Positions 16,531 through 24,728 are shown, counted from the first letter of the stretch. The stretch is DNA of 64,000 nucleotides from Alkalibacter saccharofermentans DSM 14828 (GCF_900128885.1 NZ_FQTU01000014.1:1-64000), one strand, 5' to 3'. Numbers and translations: made by a program. The notes: a model not told the origin generated them from the letters alone.

Positions 16531-18129
16531 ATGATTAACTACATTTGGTTGGTGATGCTGCCGATATTGGTGGGCATTCCTTTGCTTTTAATAAAATTTA
16601 ATACGGCAAAAAAAATCATAATTATTTTCCAGGGATTTATGGTTGCAGCCTCAGTCTTTAATTTTCTTTACATCAAGGAAAACGGAGAGGTGATTCAAAA
16701 TGTTGCAAATTGGCCGAATTACATCGGAGTGGCTTTAAGGGCGGACCTTTTGGCTGGATCGATGGTGATGTTGACGACCATAATATTCATGTCCATGATA
16801 CTGTTCAATACTAAAAAGGATTTTTCAGACAATATGTTTCTGTTTCTCTTCACAGCGTTGGAAGGACTTATAATTGGAATCTTTCTTTCAAATGATCTAT
16901 TCAATATTTTTGTGCTGATTGAGGTGGCAACAGTTATAATAAGTATCTTGATCATGTACAAAAGAGATTCTAGGTCGATATACGACGGAATTTTGTATCT
17001 AATGATAAATGTAGTGGCAATGGCGTTTTTTCTCTTTGGAGTTGGAATGGTTTATAAGACTGTCGGGGTTATAGACTTGTATGGGATTAAGGAGAAGGTC
17101 GCTCTGCTTTCTGGACCGGAGTCCATGATTCTCCCATATACTTTTATGATAACAGCAATAAGCCTGAAGGCCGCGCTGATGCCTCTTTTCAGCTGGCTTC
17201 CCAAAGCCCACGGAACGCCTAGCGCGCCATCGATTATTTCTGCTGTTTTATCCGGGCTTTATGTAAAAAATGGGATATATCTTTTCATTAGGATTCAAGA
17301 TGTTTTTGCGAGCCAGATTGATACCTCAGCGTTGTTTGTATATATGGGTCTATTTACAGCGGTCATAGGTTTCTTGCTGGCAGTTGTTCAGGACGATATA
17401 AAACTCATATTGGCATACAGCACGGTCTCCCAAATCGGATTGATAATGATGGCTGTCAATCTGGGTGACGAAAGAGCGTATTGGGGTGGGCTTTATCATG
17501 TATTTAACCATGCTGTCTTCAAATCCACGCTTTTTCTCTCGGCAGGGGTAATCGTGGACCATTACAAGACGAGGGATGCATGCAAGATTCGTGGAGTCTA
17601 CGAGCAGATGCCTGCCATTTCCACAGTCACGATTTTTGCTATACTTGGAATAATAGGAGCACCTTTTTTCAATGGCAGCGTATCAAAATATTTGATATCA
17701 TTTGGATTGACGGAGTTTATCGGCGAATTGGGCATTTTGATTGTCAACTTGGGCACGGTTACCATATTCGTAAGGTTCACCGAAATATTTTTTGGAAAGT
17801 CAGATTTAAAAAAACCATCCGTGGACATTTATTCTACAGGGGTTATAGTTTTTTTAGGGATTCTTTGCTTCCTGGGAGGAATATTTGGACAAGTAATAAT
17901 ATCTTTTCTGTTCAATGTATCCTTTGATGTAGAATTCGCATTCTATATTCAAAAGACAGCAAGCTTCATTGCGACCCTATTTCTTGGGTATGGTCTTTAC
18001 TACGGATTCATCAAAAAAATCAATATAGCGAAATTTTTGCAAAAACACGAACTCACTTTTAACGGCGTGTGCACTACAATAGCAATATTTTTTATTTTCA
18101 CATTGGCTTATGTCAGGATTACTCATTAG
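16531..18129 (+). CDS. mrpD: Mrp antiporter subunit D, copy 1, 532 aa
   Basis: A 14-helix proton/sodium channel subunit related to NuoL/M/N. Key elements: the conserved glutamate helix FVLIEVATVIISILIMYKRD, the broken helix 7 region SLKAALMPLFSWLPKAHGTPSAPS with its channel lysine, YSTVSQIGLI, and HVFNHAVFKSTLFLSAG. The length fits MrpD rather than the much longer MrpA. A second closely related copy starts 18 bases downstream; the two share most motifs residue for residue, so they are in-operon paralogues. Confidence 0.92.
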   Translation: MINYIWLVMLPILVGIPLLLIKFNTAKKIIIIFQGFMVAASVFNFLYIKENGEVIQNVANWPNYIGVALRADLLAGSMVMLTTIIFMSMILFNTKKDFSDNMFLFLFTALEGLIIGIFLSNDLFNIFVLIEVATVIISILIMYKRDSRSIYDGILYLMINVVAMAFFLFGVGMVYKTVGVIDLYGIKEKVALLSGPESMILPYTFMITAISLKAALMPLFSWLPKAHGTPSAPSIISAVLSGLYVKNGIYLFIRIQDVFASQIDTSALFVYMGLFTAVIGFLLAVVQDDIKLILAYSTVSQIGLIMMAVNLGDERAYWGGLYHVFNHAVFKSTLFLSAGVIVDHYKTRDACKIRGVYEQMPAISTVTIFAILGIIGAPFFNGSVSKYLISFGLTEFIGELGILIVNLGTVTIFVRFTEIFFGKSDLKKPSVDIYSTGVIVFLGILCFLGGIFGQVIISFLFNVSFDVEFAFYIQKTASFIATLFLGYGLYYGFIKKINIAKFLQKHELTFNGVCTTIAIFFIFTLAYVRITH

Positions 18130-18147
18130 GCGAAAGTAGGTAGGAAA

Positions 18148-19749
18148 ATGGTGGATCTGTACTGGTTGATTCTGCTTCCGATAATCGTAGGGAGCTTTTC
18201 TATAATGCTATCTCAAAAGATTGCAAGGAAAGTAATGGTTTTGCTGCAAATATTAATGGTTGCATTATCTTTTTTAAGCTTCTACCACGTGCGCACCAGT
18301 GGACCTGTAGTACAGAACATAGGCGGATGGACTGATTATATCGGCATTACCTTAAGGGCGGATATCCTGGCTTCTGCGATGGTGTTGCTCACCGCAGGCA
18401 TGTTTTTAGGCATGGTACTGTTTAATCTTAGGAAAAATTACGCAGACAACCTGTATCTATTTCTATTTATGGCACTGGAAGGCCTCATTATAGGAATATT
18501 TCTTTCAAATGATCTTTTTAATATTTTTGTTCTTATTGAAGTGTCAACAGTTGTGATTAGTATATTGATAATGTATAAAAAAGACAGCGGGTCCATATAC
18601 GACGGAATATTATACCTTCTCATCAATATAGTGGGCATGTCGTTTTTCTTGTTCGGTTTGGGTATGTTGTATAAAAAGGTGGGCGTAATTGATTTATATG
18701 GGATAGAAAGAATAGTATCAACCTTGGAAAATCCCAGAATCGTAATACTTCCTTATGCTCTGATAATAACCGCTGTGAGCTTAAAGTCGGCTTTGATGCC
18801 TCTGTTTAGTTGGCTGCCTAAAGCACATGGAACGCCCAGTGCTCCGTCAGTGATATCAGCAATACTTTCAGGACTCTACGTTAAAAATGGAGTCTATTTA
18901 TTCATAAGGATACAGAGCGCGTTTGCTACGGTTGTGGATACTACAGATTTCTTCCTTTTAATGGGGTTCATAACCGCTGTAGTGGGTTTTGTGCTGGCGC
19001 TTGCCCAACATGATATCAAGCTGATTTTGGCTTATCATACAGTATCACAGATTGGGTTGATCATGATGGGGATAAATATGAAGGGTACCCATACATATTG
19101 GGGTGGCATATACCATATCATGAATCACGCTGTGTTCAAATCTACGCTCTTTTTGACTGCGGGGATGATTACAGATGATTATAAGACGAGAAATATCTAC
19201 AAAATTAGTGGGGTCATGAAGCGTATGCCTGCGGTAGGATATGCCACTTTATTTGCAGTGATGGGCATTACTGGCGCACCGCTTTTTAACGGCAGCATTT
19301 CAAAATACCTTATTTCATATGGAGCAAAAGGGAGCTGGGTGGAGTATGCCTTAATACTGGTAAACCTTGGAACGATACTATCCTTTGTGAAATACTCTCA
19401 GATTTTATTCGGAAAATCCCCCAAACCCGGCAGGTCCGACTGCGATAGCCTGAGAAAGGCGGTAGTGCTTACTATGGGAGCCATGTGCTTTGTTGGAGGG
19501 ATTTTTGGAAGATGGATTGTCATGTTCATGTTTGATGTGACATTTGAAGTAGACCCGCTGTCATATTGGATAAAGATTTTGATATTTATACTGTCTTTTC
19601 TGGCAGGAGCATTGATTTATTTTGGAGTGTTGAAAAAAAACAATTTCTTCACTATAGTAAACACTTTTGAGCTGGGTTTCAACGGAGTCTGCCTATCAAT
19701 AGCGATGTTCTTTACTGTAGTGTTGGGATACGTTGCGATTATTATGTAG
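18148..19749 (+). CDS. mrpD: Mrp antiporter subunit D, copy 2, 533 aa
   Basis: Paralogue of the preceding gene with the same length and the same functional motifs (FVLIEVSTVVISILIMYKKD, LKSALMPLFSWLPKAHG, YHTVSQIGLIMMG, IMNHAVFKSTLFLTAG). Conservation is high through helices 3-12 and lower at the ends. In Mrp complexes one NuoL-like channel sits in MrpA and one NuoM/N-like in MrpD; here the second D copy may stand in for the missing MrpA channel half. Last gene of the operon; I found no convincing terminator behind it. Confidence 0.9.
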   Translation: MVDLYWLILLPIIVGSFSIMLSQKIARKVMVLLQILMVALSFLSFYHVRTSGPVVQNIGGWTDYIGITLRADILASAMVLLTAGMFLGMVLFNLRKNYADNLYLFLFMALEGLIIGIFLSNDLFNIFVLIEVSTVVISILIMYKKDSGSIYDGILYLLINIVGMSFFLFGLGMLYKKVGVIDLYGIERIVSTLENPRIVILPYALIITAVSLKSALMPLFSWLPKAHGTPSAPSVISAILSGLYVKNGVYLFIRIQSAFATVVDTTDFFLLMGFITAVVGFVLALAQHDIKLILAYHTVSQIGLIMMGINMKGTHTYWGGIYHIMNHAVFKSTLFLTAGMITDDYKTRNIYKISGVMKRMPAVGYATLFAVMGITGAPLFNGSISKYLISYGAKGSWVEYALILVNLGTILSFVKYSQILFGKSPKPGRSDCDSLRKAVVLTMGAMCFVGGIFGRWIVMFMFDVTFEVDPLSYWIKILIFILSFLAGALIYFGVLKKNNFFTIVNTFELGFNGVCLSIAMFFTVVLGYVAIIM

Positions 19750-19798
19750 TAGTATAAAAAGAAGCTGTACAGGCATCGTAAAACGTTTACAGCATTGC

Positions 19799-19828
19799 TT
19801 GACGATAAACACACAAATAAGTTATAAT
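19799..19828 (+). promoter_or_regulatory. Sigma-A promoter of the c-di-AMP riboswitch/eam transcript
   Basis: TTGACG (19799-19804), 18-bp spacer, perfect TATAAT (19823-19828). The predicted start, near 19835, is just before the riboswitch. Confidence 0.75.
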
Positions 19829-19849
19829 TATAAGACTGAGAAAATTTAA

Positions 19850-20010
19850 ATAGTGATTGCGATCTGCTGCTGAATTTTTGCTTGTGCAAAATACGGGGGA
19901 ACCAAAAACAGGGGTGAATTCGATAATTCGATAGGGCGATTACCTTCGGCCCGAATCCGTCAGCTAACCTCGGAAGCTAGGAAGGGAAAATGCGGAATAG
20001 CTATGTATTT
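19850..20010 (+). ncRNA. Cyclic di-AMP riboswitch (ydaO/yuaA type)
   Basis: The conserved ydaO blocks occur in order: GGGGGAACCA at 19895-19904, GGGGTGAAT at 19911-19919, TAGGG near 19932, and CCGAATCCGTCAGCTAACCT at 19951-19970 followed by CGGAAGC. These match the aptamer consensus closely. Known members bind c-di-AMP and turn off potassium, osmolyte and cell-wall genes when c-di-AMP is high. A terminator hairpin (20020-20060) and then the aminomutase follow, a standard OFF-switch arrangement. The outer P1 boundaries are approximate. Confidence 0.93.
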
Positions 20011-20019
20011 TTGCTTTCA

Positions 20020-20060
20020 AAGCAGTTTTTACCGAGATGGTGGGGGCTGTTTATTTTTTT
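20020..20060 (+). terminator. Riboswitch expression-platform terminator
   Basis: A 14-bp hairpin: 20020-20033 pairs with 20039-20052, loop GAGAT, then seven T. Five consecutive pairs in the middle are U-G wobbles (T 20026-20030 with G 20042-20046), so the stem is weaker than it looks and could open easily in the antiterminated state. Confidence 0.8.
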
Positions 20061-20089
20061 CTATAAATATTTTACAGGAGGTCAGAAAC

Positions 20090-21322
20090 ATGACAATAGA
20101 AGATTACAACATCTGCGATGAACAGGATCGTTTTATAAAGCTGGAAAAAAGCATCAAAGCATATGAAATGGCAAAGGGGTCTATAAAGACCGGAATTGAA
20201 GATTTTGAAATAGTTGAAGCTCAAAAACAGAAAATACTAAAAAAACTGAGAGGGACGGAAGAAGATTGGAAAGATTATAAATGGCAGCTTAATAGCAGGT
20301 TTGACAGCGTAGAGGACATCAGCGACATTTTGAATTTAACAGACGACGAAAAAGAAAAGATGAAAGTCGTTGGAGATAAATTCAGGTTTGCTATTTCTCC
20401 CTATTATATGTCCGTCATCAATCCGAATGATCCAAACTGCCCTGTAAGAAAGCAATCCATACCTTGTGGAGAGGAATTGGATGAATCGGGGGTGCTAGAT
20501 CCTATGGACGAAGCAGGCTGGTCTCCGGAGGAACTTGTAACAAGACGATACCCGGACAGACTAATCATTAAGGTTACAAATATGTGCGGCATGTACTGCA
20601 GATTTTGTCAAAGGCGAAGAATGATCGGTGAGCATGATGTAAATGCCCCAAAGGATAAGATAAAGAAAGCCATAGATTATGTCAGAAATCATCCTGAAGT
20701 CAGGGACGTACTGGTTACTGGGGGAGATTCATTTATGCTCTCGGACAGTATGATAGATTGGCTTTTATCAGAGCTTAGAAGCATCGAACATGTGGAAATC
20801 ATCCGTTTTGGAACAAGAACTCCTGTCACTTTGCCTCAAAGAATCACGCCTGAACTGGTTGAGATACTAAAAAAGTATCATCCGATATACGTAAATACTC
20901 ACTTTAACAGTCAAAGAGAAATTACCGAAGAATCTAAGAAAGCTTGCGAGCTGCTTGCAAATGCAGGCATACCTTTAGGCAATCAGATGGTATTGCTAAA
21001 TGGAGTCAATAACGACCCTCATACAGTAAGAAAGCTAAACCAAAGTCTATTGAGAATAAGAGTCAAGCCTTACTACATATTTCATCCCAAAACGGTAAAG
21101 GGCACCTCCCATTTCTGGGTTAACCTCGAAGAGGGGATGGAAATAATGGAAACCCTCAGAGGCAGAACTTCAGGTCTGGCAATACCCACATACATAGTAA
21201 ATGGTAGCAAAGGACTTGGGAAAACTCCTGTTCTTCCGAATTATCTGCTATACATAGGTAAGGAAAAGGCAGTATTGAGAAACTGGGAAGGATTGCCTTT
21301 TGAGATAGACAATAAAAAATAA
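20090..21322 (+). CDS. eam: Glutamate 2,3-aminomutase (radical SAM/PLP), 410 aa
   Basis: A member of the lysine 2,3-aminomutase family. The radical-SAM cluster is C166-x3-C170-x2-C173 and the PLP lysine is K378 (GLGKTPV). Lysine 2,3-aminomutase uses two aspartates (D293 and D330 in the clostridial enzyme) to hold the substrate's side-chain amino group. At the matching places this protein has K334 (FHPKTV) and N371 (IVNGS), as reported for glutamate 2,3-aminomutase of Clostridioides difficile, with the same 37-residue spacing. So it should convert L-glutamate to beta-glutamate, a compatible solute. ATG 20090 follows AGGAGG; a longer in-frame start runs back into the riboswitch and is unlikely. 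Control by c-di-AMP fits an osmolyte role. Confidence 0.88.
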   Translation: MTIEDYNICDEQDRFIKLEKSIKAYEMAKGSIKTGIEDFEIVEAQKQKILKKLRGTEEDWKDYKWQLNSRFDSVEDISDILNLTDDEKEKMKVVGDKFRFAISPYYMSVINPNDPNCPVRKQSIPCGEELDESGVLDPMDEAGWSPEELVTRRYPDRLIIKVTNMCGMYCRFCQRRRMIGEHDVNAPKDKIKKAIDYVRNHPEVRDVLVTGGDSFMLSDSMIDWLLSELRSIEHVEIIRFGTRTPVTLPQRITPELVEILKKYHPIYVNTHFNSQREITEESKKACELLANAGIPLGNQMVLLNGVNNDPHTVRKLNQSLLRIRVKPYYIFHPKTVKGTSHFWVNLEEGMEIMETLRGRTSGLAIPTYIVNGSKGLGKTPVLPNYLLYIGKEKAVLRNWEGLPFEIDNKK

Positions 21323-21327
21323 CACGG

Positions 21328-21383
21328 ATAAAATCGCCTGGCAAATGTCACATGCTCACTCGCCATTGCGATTTTATTTTTTT
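21328..21383 (+). terminator. Terminator of eam
   Basis: 10-bp stem 21328-21337 / 21368-21377 with a 30-base, partly paired loop (TGGC/GCCA inside) and a run of T. Confidence 0.85.
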
Positions 21384-21455
21384 GTTGAAGGGGAATGAGT
21401 AATGGATTATACTTTTGGTAAGAGATAGATTTATCACTTAAAAGGGGGCTTGGAA

Positions 21456-21968
21456 ATGGATTTGTATATCAGACCGATTCAACTTGAAGATGCAAAGGAA
21501 ATCAATAATTTAAGGCGCATGGAAGGAATAATGGAAAACATAATGGGGCTTCCATCAGAAACCGTTATGGACAGCAAAGGATATATCGCCAAGGAAGACT
21601 CTTTGAGACATCAATTCGTAGCAGTGCTTAAAAAAGATAGAAGCAATGAAGTCATAGTCGGTACAGCCGGACTTCATCTAAATGAACTGCCCAGGAAAAG
21701 ACACTCTGCAACTATCGGTATTATGGTTCATACAGAGTATCAGGGCATGGGGATAGGAAAGCAGCTGATGAATGCCGTCTTAGATGTTGCCGACAACTGG
21801 CTTATGCTCACTAGAATCGAACTGGAAGTTTTTGCAGACAATGAAAAAGCCATAAATCTATATCAGAAGCTTGGCTTTAATGTGGAAGGCGTAAAGAAAA
21901 AAGCAGCGATAAGAAACGGCAGATATGCTGATGAGATGCTTATGAGCAGAATAAGGGAACAGGACTGA
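21456..21968 (+). CDS. GNAT-family N-acetyltransferase, 170 aa
   Basis: Complete GNAT fold. Motif A, GIMVHTEYQGMGIGKQLMNAVLD, contains the acetyl-CoA pyrophosphate loop QGMGIGK near residues 99-105; the C-terminal INLYQKLGFNVEG and RNGRYADEMLMSR are typical of RimI/RimJ-like and YhhY-like enzymes. ATG 21456 has AAGGGGG at proper spacing; an upstream TTG is less likely. The position behind an aminomutase suggests AblB (beta-lysine acetyltransferase), but the aminomutase is a glutamate type and a terminator separates them. The substrate is unknown. Confidence 0.85.
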   Translation: MDLYIRPIQLEDAKEINNLRRMEGIMENIMGLPSETVMDSKGYIAKEDSLRHQFVAVLKKDRSNEVIVGTAGLHLNELPRKRHSATIGIMVHTEYQGMGIGKQLMNAVLDVADNWLMLTRIELEVFADNEKAINLYQKLGFNVEGVKKKAAIRNGRYADEMLMSRIREQD

Positions 21969-21997
21969 AAGTTGCCAGAGTCCAAAGGAGGTGCCCA

Positions 21998-22489
21998 GTG
22001 AAAAAGTTTATGCTTTCGATAATCATTCTTTCGATGGTTTTGTCATCTACAGCGTGTTTCTCGCCAGACGAACCGGATGAAACAGTTGCGAGCTTAGATA
22101 CAGCAGAGTATAGAGCTCAATGGAGCGAAGACTATGAATATGATGTGCCTATAGAAATAGACAGCTATGCAAATTTTGAAATATTTTTGAGCGACCACCC
22201 TCAGCAGGATTTGGAAATTGAAGAGCTAACGCTAAAATTTAATGAAGAATTCTTTGTGAATAACCTCATTTATGCCTATGTCAAGTCCGAACCTAGCGGC
22301 TCTAATGAGCTTGAAGCAGACAAGGCTGTGCTGGAAAACGGCACATTGATATTGAAAATGGATAGATATGTTCCTGAGATAGGCACTACCGATATGGCAG
22401 CAAGAGTATGCATCTTTGCCCTGAGCAGAGAAACGATGACCCAGGTATCGACGGTAATTGGATTAATAACCGAAACAGAGCGTGAATAA
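21998..22489 (+). CDS. Predicted lipoprotein, 163 aa, function unknown
   Basis: GTG start with AAAGGAGGTG at good spacing. The N-terminus is a lipoprotein signal with lipobox SSTAC (Cys20). The mature part is acidic and of mixed alpha/beta type, with FNEEFFVNNLIYAYVKSEPSGS and a late RYVPEIGTTDMAARV that I have seen in small exported clostridial proteins of unknown role, but I cannot name a family. Likely outer face of the membrane. Its stop is one base before the ATG of the GIY-YIG gene. Confidence 0.72.
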   Translation: MKKFMLSIIILSMVLSSTACFSPDEPDETVASLDTAEYRAQWSEDYEYDVPIEIDSYANFEIFLSDHPQQDLEIEELTLKFNEEFFVNNLIYAYVKSEPSGSNELEADKAVLENGTLILKMDRYVPEIGTTDMAARVCIFALSRETMTQVSTVIGLITETERE

Positions 22490-22490
22490 T

Positions 22491-22730
22491 ATGTACTTCG
22501 TATACATGCTGAGATGTGCGGACAAAACCATATATACGGGAATAACCAAGGATATTGAAAAAAGGATAGCGCGACACAATGCGGGTAAAGCATCAAAATA
22601 CACGAGAGCTAGGTTGCCGGTAGAAATAATTTACTGGGAAAGGTCAGAGGATAGATCTGCTGCGTCAAAACGTGAAGCTCAGATAAAAAAAATGCCCAGA
22701 AAAGATAAAATGAAATTAGTGATCGGATGA
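22491..22730 (+). CDS. GIY-YIG nuclease-domain protein (UPF0213/YhbQ type), 79 aa
   Basis: A stand-alone small GIY-YIG domain. The signature here is YFVYMLRCADKTIYTGIT (VYM...YTGI), followed by the catalytic arginine region KRIARHNAGKASKYTRARLP and a C-terminal glutamate KREAQIKKM. Family members are putative nucleases, with proposed roles in DNA repair or RNA turnover. The start may instead be GTG 22482, which overlaps the lipoprotein stop. The last codons lie inside a terminator stem shared with apgM. Confidence 0.88.
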   Translation: MYFVYMLRCADKTIYTGITKDIEKRIARHNAGKASKYTRARLPVEIIYWERSEDRSAASKREAQIKKMPRKDKMKLVIG

Positions 22731-22751
22731 ACCGATCACTAATTTCATTTT
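22707..22751. terminator. Bidirectional terminator embedded in two gene ends
   Basis: 20-bp perfect stem (22707-22726 / 22732-22751) with a 5-base loop. The left arm encodes the last residues of the GIY-YIG protein and the right arm encodes the last residues and stop of apgM on the other strand. Confidence 0.92.
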
Positions 22752-23956
22752 TTGAAGAAATAATTGGCAAGGGCCACTCCGCTGTCGAAGTAATTGCCGG
22801 ATTCGCTAGCTGAATCTTCTGTAAATCGCTGATTTTCTTTTCTTGAAATCTTGTTGCTGTCAAACAGCACGTAAGGGACCGGATCGCTTGTATGTGTCCT
22901 AAGGGCAACAGGGGTTCTGTGATCTGGAAGTATCAGGATTCTAAAAGGTTCTTCCAATGCCTTCAAACCTTTAAAAACAGGTGCAACAACCTTCTCATCT
23001 ATAAGCTCTATTGATTTGATTTTGCCATTTAAGTCTCCTTGATGGCCGCATTCGTCAGGAGCCTCAAGATGGATATAGACAAAATCGTCGCCGTTTTTTA
23101 AAGCCTCTACTGCTGCTAAAGCCTTTCCGTCGAAGTTGGTATGAATGGTTCCTGTTGCGCCTTCGACTTTAATTGGATTCAAGCCGGCCAGCACGCCTAT
23201 GCCCTGAATCAAATCAACAGCTGAAATTACGGATCCGCCTACTCCGTACTTGTCCTTGAAAGAATCGAGGCTAGGTTTTTTACCTTCACCCCATATCCAT
23301 GCAGAATTTGCAGGATTTAAACCCTTTGAGATCCGATTAAGATTTACAGGGTGATCTTTAAGCATGTCATAGGATTTTTTCATTATCTCCAGTATTATAT
23401 CTTTGTACGGTCCTTTGGGCAGATGTGGCTTTATGTTTTGACCGAGGACATCGTGGGGAGGTGTCAAATCGTAATCGTAAGGTCCGTTTTTCCAAAGAAT
23501 CAAGTGTCTGTAGCTTACCCCGGGATAATACTTGATATCATCAGTTTCAAGCTCAGCAGCCAGATGTTCTATAAGAATTTTGGCCTCTTCCGTGCTAATG
23601 TCGCCTGCCGAGTGGTCTGTTATGGTCTTTGATTCATAAGGGCCGTCCCCCTCCAACGTAACGAGATTGCACCTGAAGGTTACGTCTGTGGCTGTCAAGT
23701 CTACGCCCATGCTCGCCGCCTCCAGGGGAGATCTGCCTTTGTGATATATCTTTGGGTCATAACCCATTACTGAAAGATTGGCTATGTCGCTGCCTGGAGA
23801 CATTGCTTCGGGGATTGTTTTAACCATTCCTATTTCTCCACTTTGTGCTAGGTTCGTAATAGCTGGAATATCGGCTACATCCAAGGGAGTTTTCATGCCG
23901 AGGGATTCTATTTTATAATCTGCCATTCCATCTACGAGGATTATTACGTATTTCAT
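22745..23956 (-). CDS. apgM: Cofactor-independent phosphoglycerate mutase, archaeal type (ApgM), 403 aa
   Basis: Alkaline-phosphatase-superfamily fold. Metal ligand start VDGMADYK, nucleophile serine in SPGSDIANLSVMGYDP, and the late metal site ILPDHRTPVALRTHTSDPVPY. It interconverts 2- and 3-phosphoglycerate in glycolysis or gluconeogenesis. In some lineages relatives were proposed as homoserine kinases, but this genome region has its own GHMP-type thrB, so the mutase role is preferred. ATG 23956 has a GGAGTTG site. It is read from its own promoter and ends in the shared hairpin. Confidence 0.87.
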   Translation of the reverse strand: MKYVIILVDGMADYKIESLGMKTPLDVADIPAITNLAQSGEIGMVKTIPEAMSPGSDIANLSVMGYDPKIYHKGRSPLEAASMGVDLTATDVTFRCNLVTLEGDGPYESKTITDHSAGDISTEEAKILIEHLAAELETDDIKYYPGVSYRHLILWKNGPYDYDLTPPHDVLGQNIKPHLPKGPYKDIILEIMKKSYDMLKDHPVNLNRISKGLNPANSAWIWGEGKKPSLDSFKDKYGVGGSVISAVDLIQGIGVLAGLNPIKVEGATGTIHTNFDGKALAAVEALKNGDDFVYIHLEAPDECGHQGDLNGKIKSIELIDEKVVAPVFKGLKALEEPFRILILPDHRTPVALRTHTSDPVPYVLFDSNKISRKENQRFTEDSASESGNYFDSGVALANYFFKK

Positions 23957-23990
23957 TTGATCAACTCCGATTCAATTTATGATTTTGTAT

Positions 23991-24020
23991 ATTGTACCAC
24001 GAAAAATTGCTTGTCATCAA
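23991..24020 (-). promoter_or_regulatory. Candidate promoter of apgM
   Basis: Minus strand: TTGATG (24020-24015), 18-bp spacer, TACAAT (23996-23991). Confidence 0.5.
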
Positions 24021-24022
24021 CA

Positions 24023-24688
24023 TTAGTGATCAAGGGATTTAATTACGTTTATAAGTTCCGAGGGTTTATCTATCCAATATGGAGGATTAAACGGCTCCAG
24101 CTCTTGCTTTTTTCGAAAGCCCCAAGTGACTGAAACAGGAGTCATGCCTGCATTTTGGGCTGTTTGGATATCGACGCCGGTATCACCTACATAAAGACAG
24201 CGCTTTAAATCTACTCCTGCCTGGCGGGCTATGTGAATTGCGGCTGCAGGGTCTGGTTTTTTTTCAAAGCCGAAATCGGAACCTATTATCGTGGTGAAAG
24301 GCCAATCGTTAAGGTAGGCTTTTGCTATTTTTTGAGTGATATAATGATTCTTATTGGTGTTTACAGCTATTTTATAGTCGTTATCAACCAGATAATCCAA
24401 CAATTCAGCGACTCCATCGTATAAGCGCATGTATTTGTCATAGTTGGCATCGTATGTTTCCATCATTATTTTGTAAAAATAATCGATATCCTCATCACTT
24501 CGTTTGTTCTCCGGCAAGGATTCGAACACCAGGTTTTTGAGTCCTTTGCCCACAAAAAGCCTGTATTCCTCTAAAGAGTGGAGAGGGAGAGAATGTTCAT
24601 TAAGTATTTTGTTCATAGAGTATTGGATGCCCTCTAAAGATGCTATCAGGGTTCCGTCCAAATCAAAAATAACCAATTCAATTGCCAT
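24023..24688 (-). CDS. HAD-family phosphatase, phosphoglycolate phosphatase-like, 221 aa
   Basis: All four HAD motifs are visible: FDLDGTLIA (motif I, nucleophile Asp), VNTNKN (II), the lysine in FGFEKKPDP (III) and YVGDTGVDIQTAQNAG (IV). An alpha-helical cap of C1 type lies between motifs I and II, as in Gph and PpaX. It should hydrolyse a small phosphate ester; phosphoglycolate and pyrophosphate are common for this subgroup. The ATG at 24688 is chosen because the preceding 20 residues contain the promoter and are not conserved-looking. Separated from apgM by the apgM promoter. Confidence 0.86.
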   Translation of the reverse strand: MAIELVIFDLDGTLIASLEGIQYSMNKILNEHSLPLHSLEEYRLFVGKGLKNLVFESLPENKRSDEDIDYFYKIMMETYDANYDKYMRLYDGVAELLDYLVDNDYKIAVNTNKNHYITQKIAKAYLNDWPFTTIIGSDFGFEKKPDPAAAIHIARQAGVDLKRCLYVGDTGVDIQTAQNAGMTPVSVTWGFRKKQELEPFNPPYWIDKPSELINVIKSLDH

Positions 24689-24719
24689 GAAATCAGTCCT
24701 TCCAATTAAGTTTGTATAC

Positions 24720-24728
24720 ATTATACCA
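24720..24728 (-). promoter_or_regulatory. Extended -10 promoter of the HAD gene
   Basis: Minus strand TGG followed directly by perfect TATAAT (24725-24720), an extended -10; no good -35. Confidence 0.5.

Noticed and set aside
18148..19749. Second MrpD copy as an assembly artefact of the first
   Set aside because: The two copies differ at the nucleotide level throughout and both have intact frames and ribosome sites, so they are true paralogues.
19764..19793. GCTGTA/TACAGC hairpin as terminator of the Mrp operon
   Set aside because: Six pairs with an 18-base loop and no T run; too weak to call.
21456..21968. Acetyltransferase as AblB (N-acetyl-beta-lysine synthesis) next to an AblA-like aminomutase
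   Set aside because: The aminomutase has the glutamate-type residues Lys334 and Asn371, and a terminator separates the two genes, so an AblAB pair is not supported.
22745..23956. apgM as a homoserine kinase
   Set aside because: A standard GHMP-type thrB is present in the threonine operon at 43.8 kb, so the phosphoglycerate mutase role is the simpler reading.
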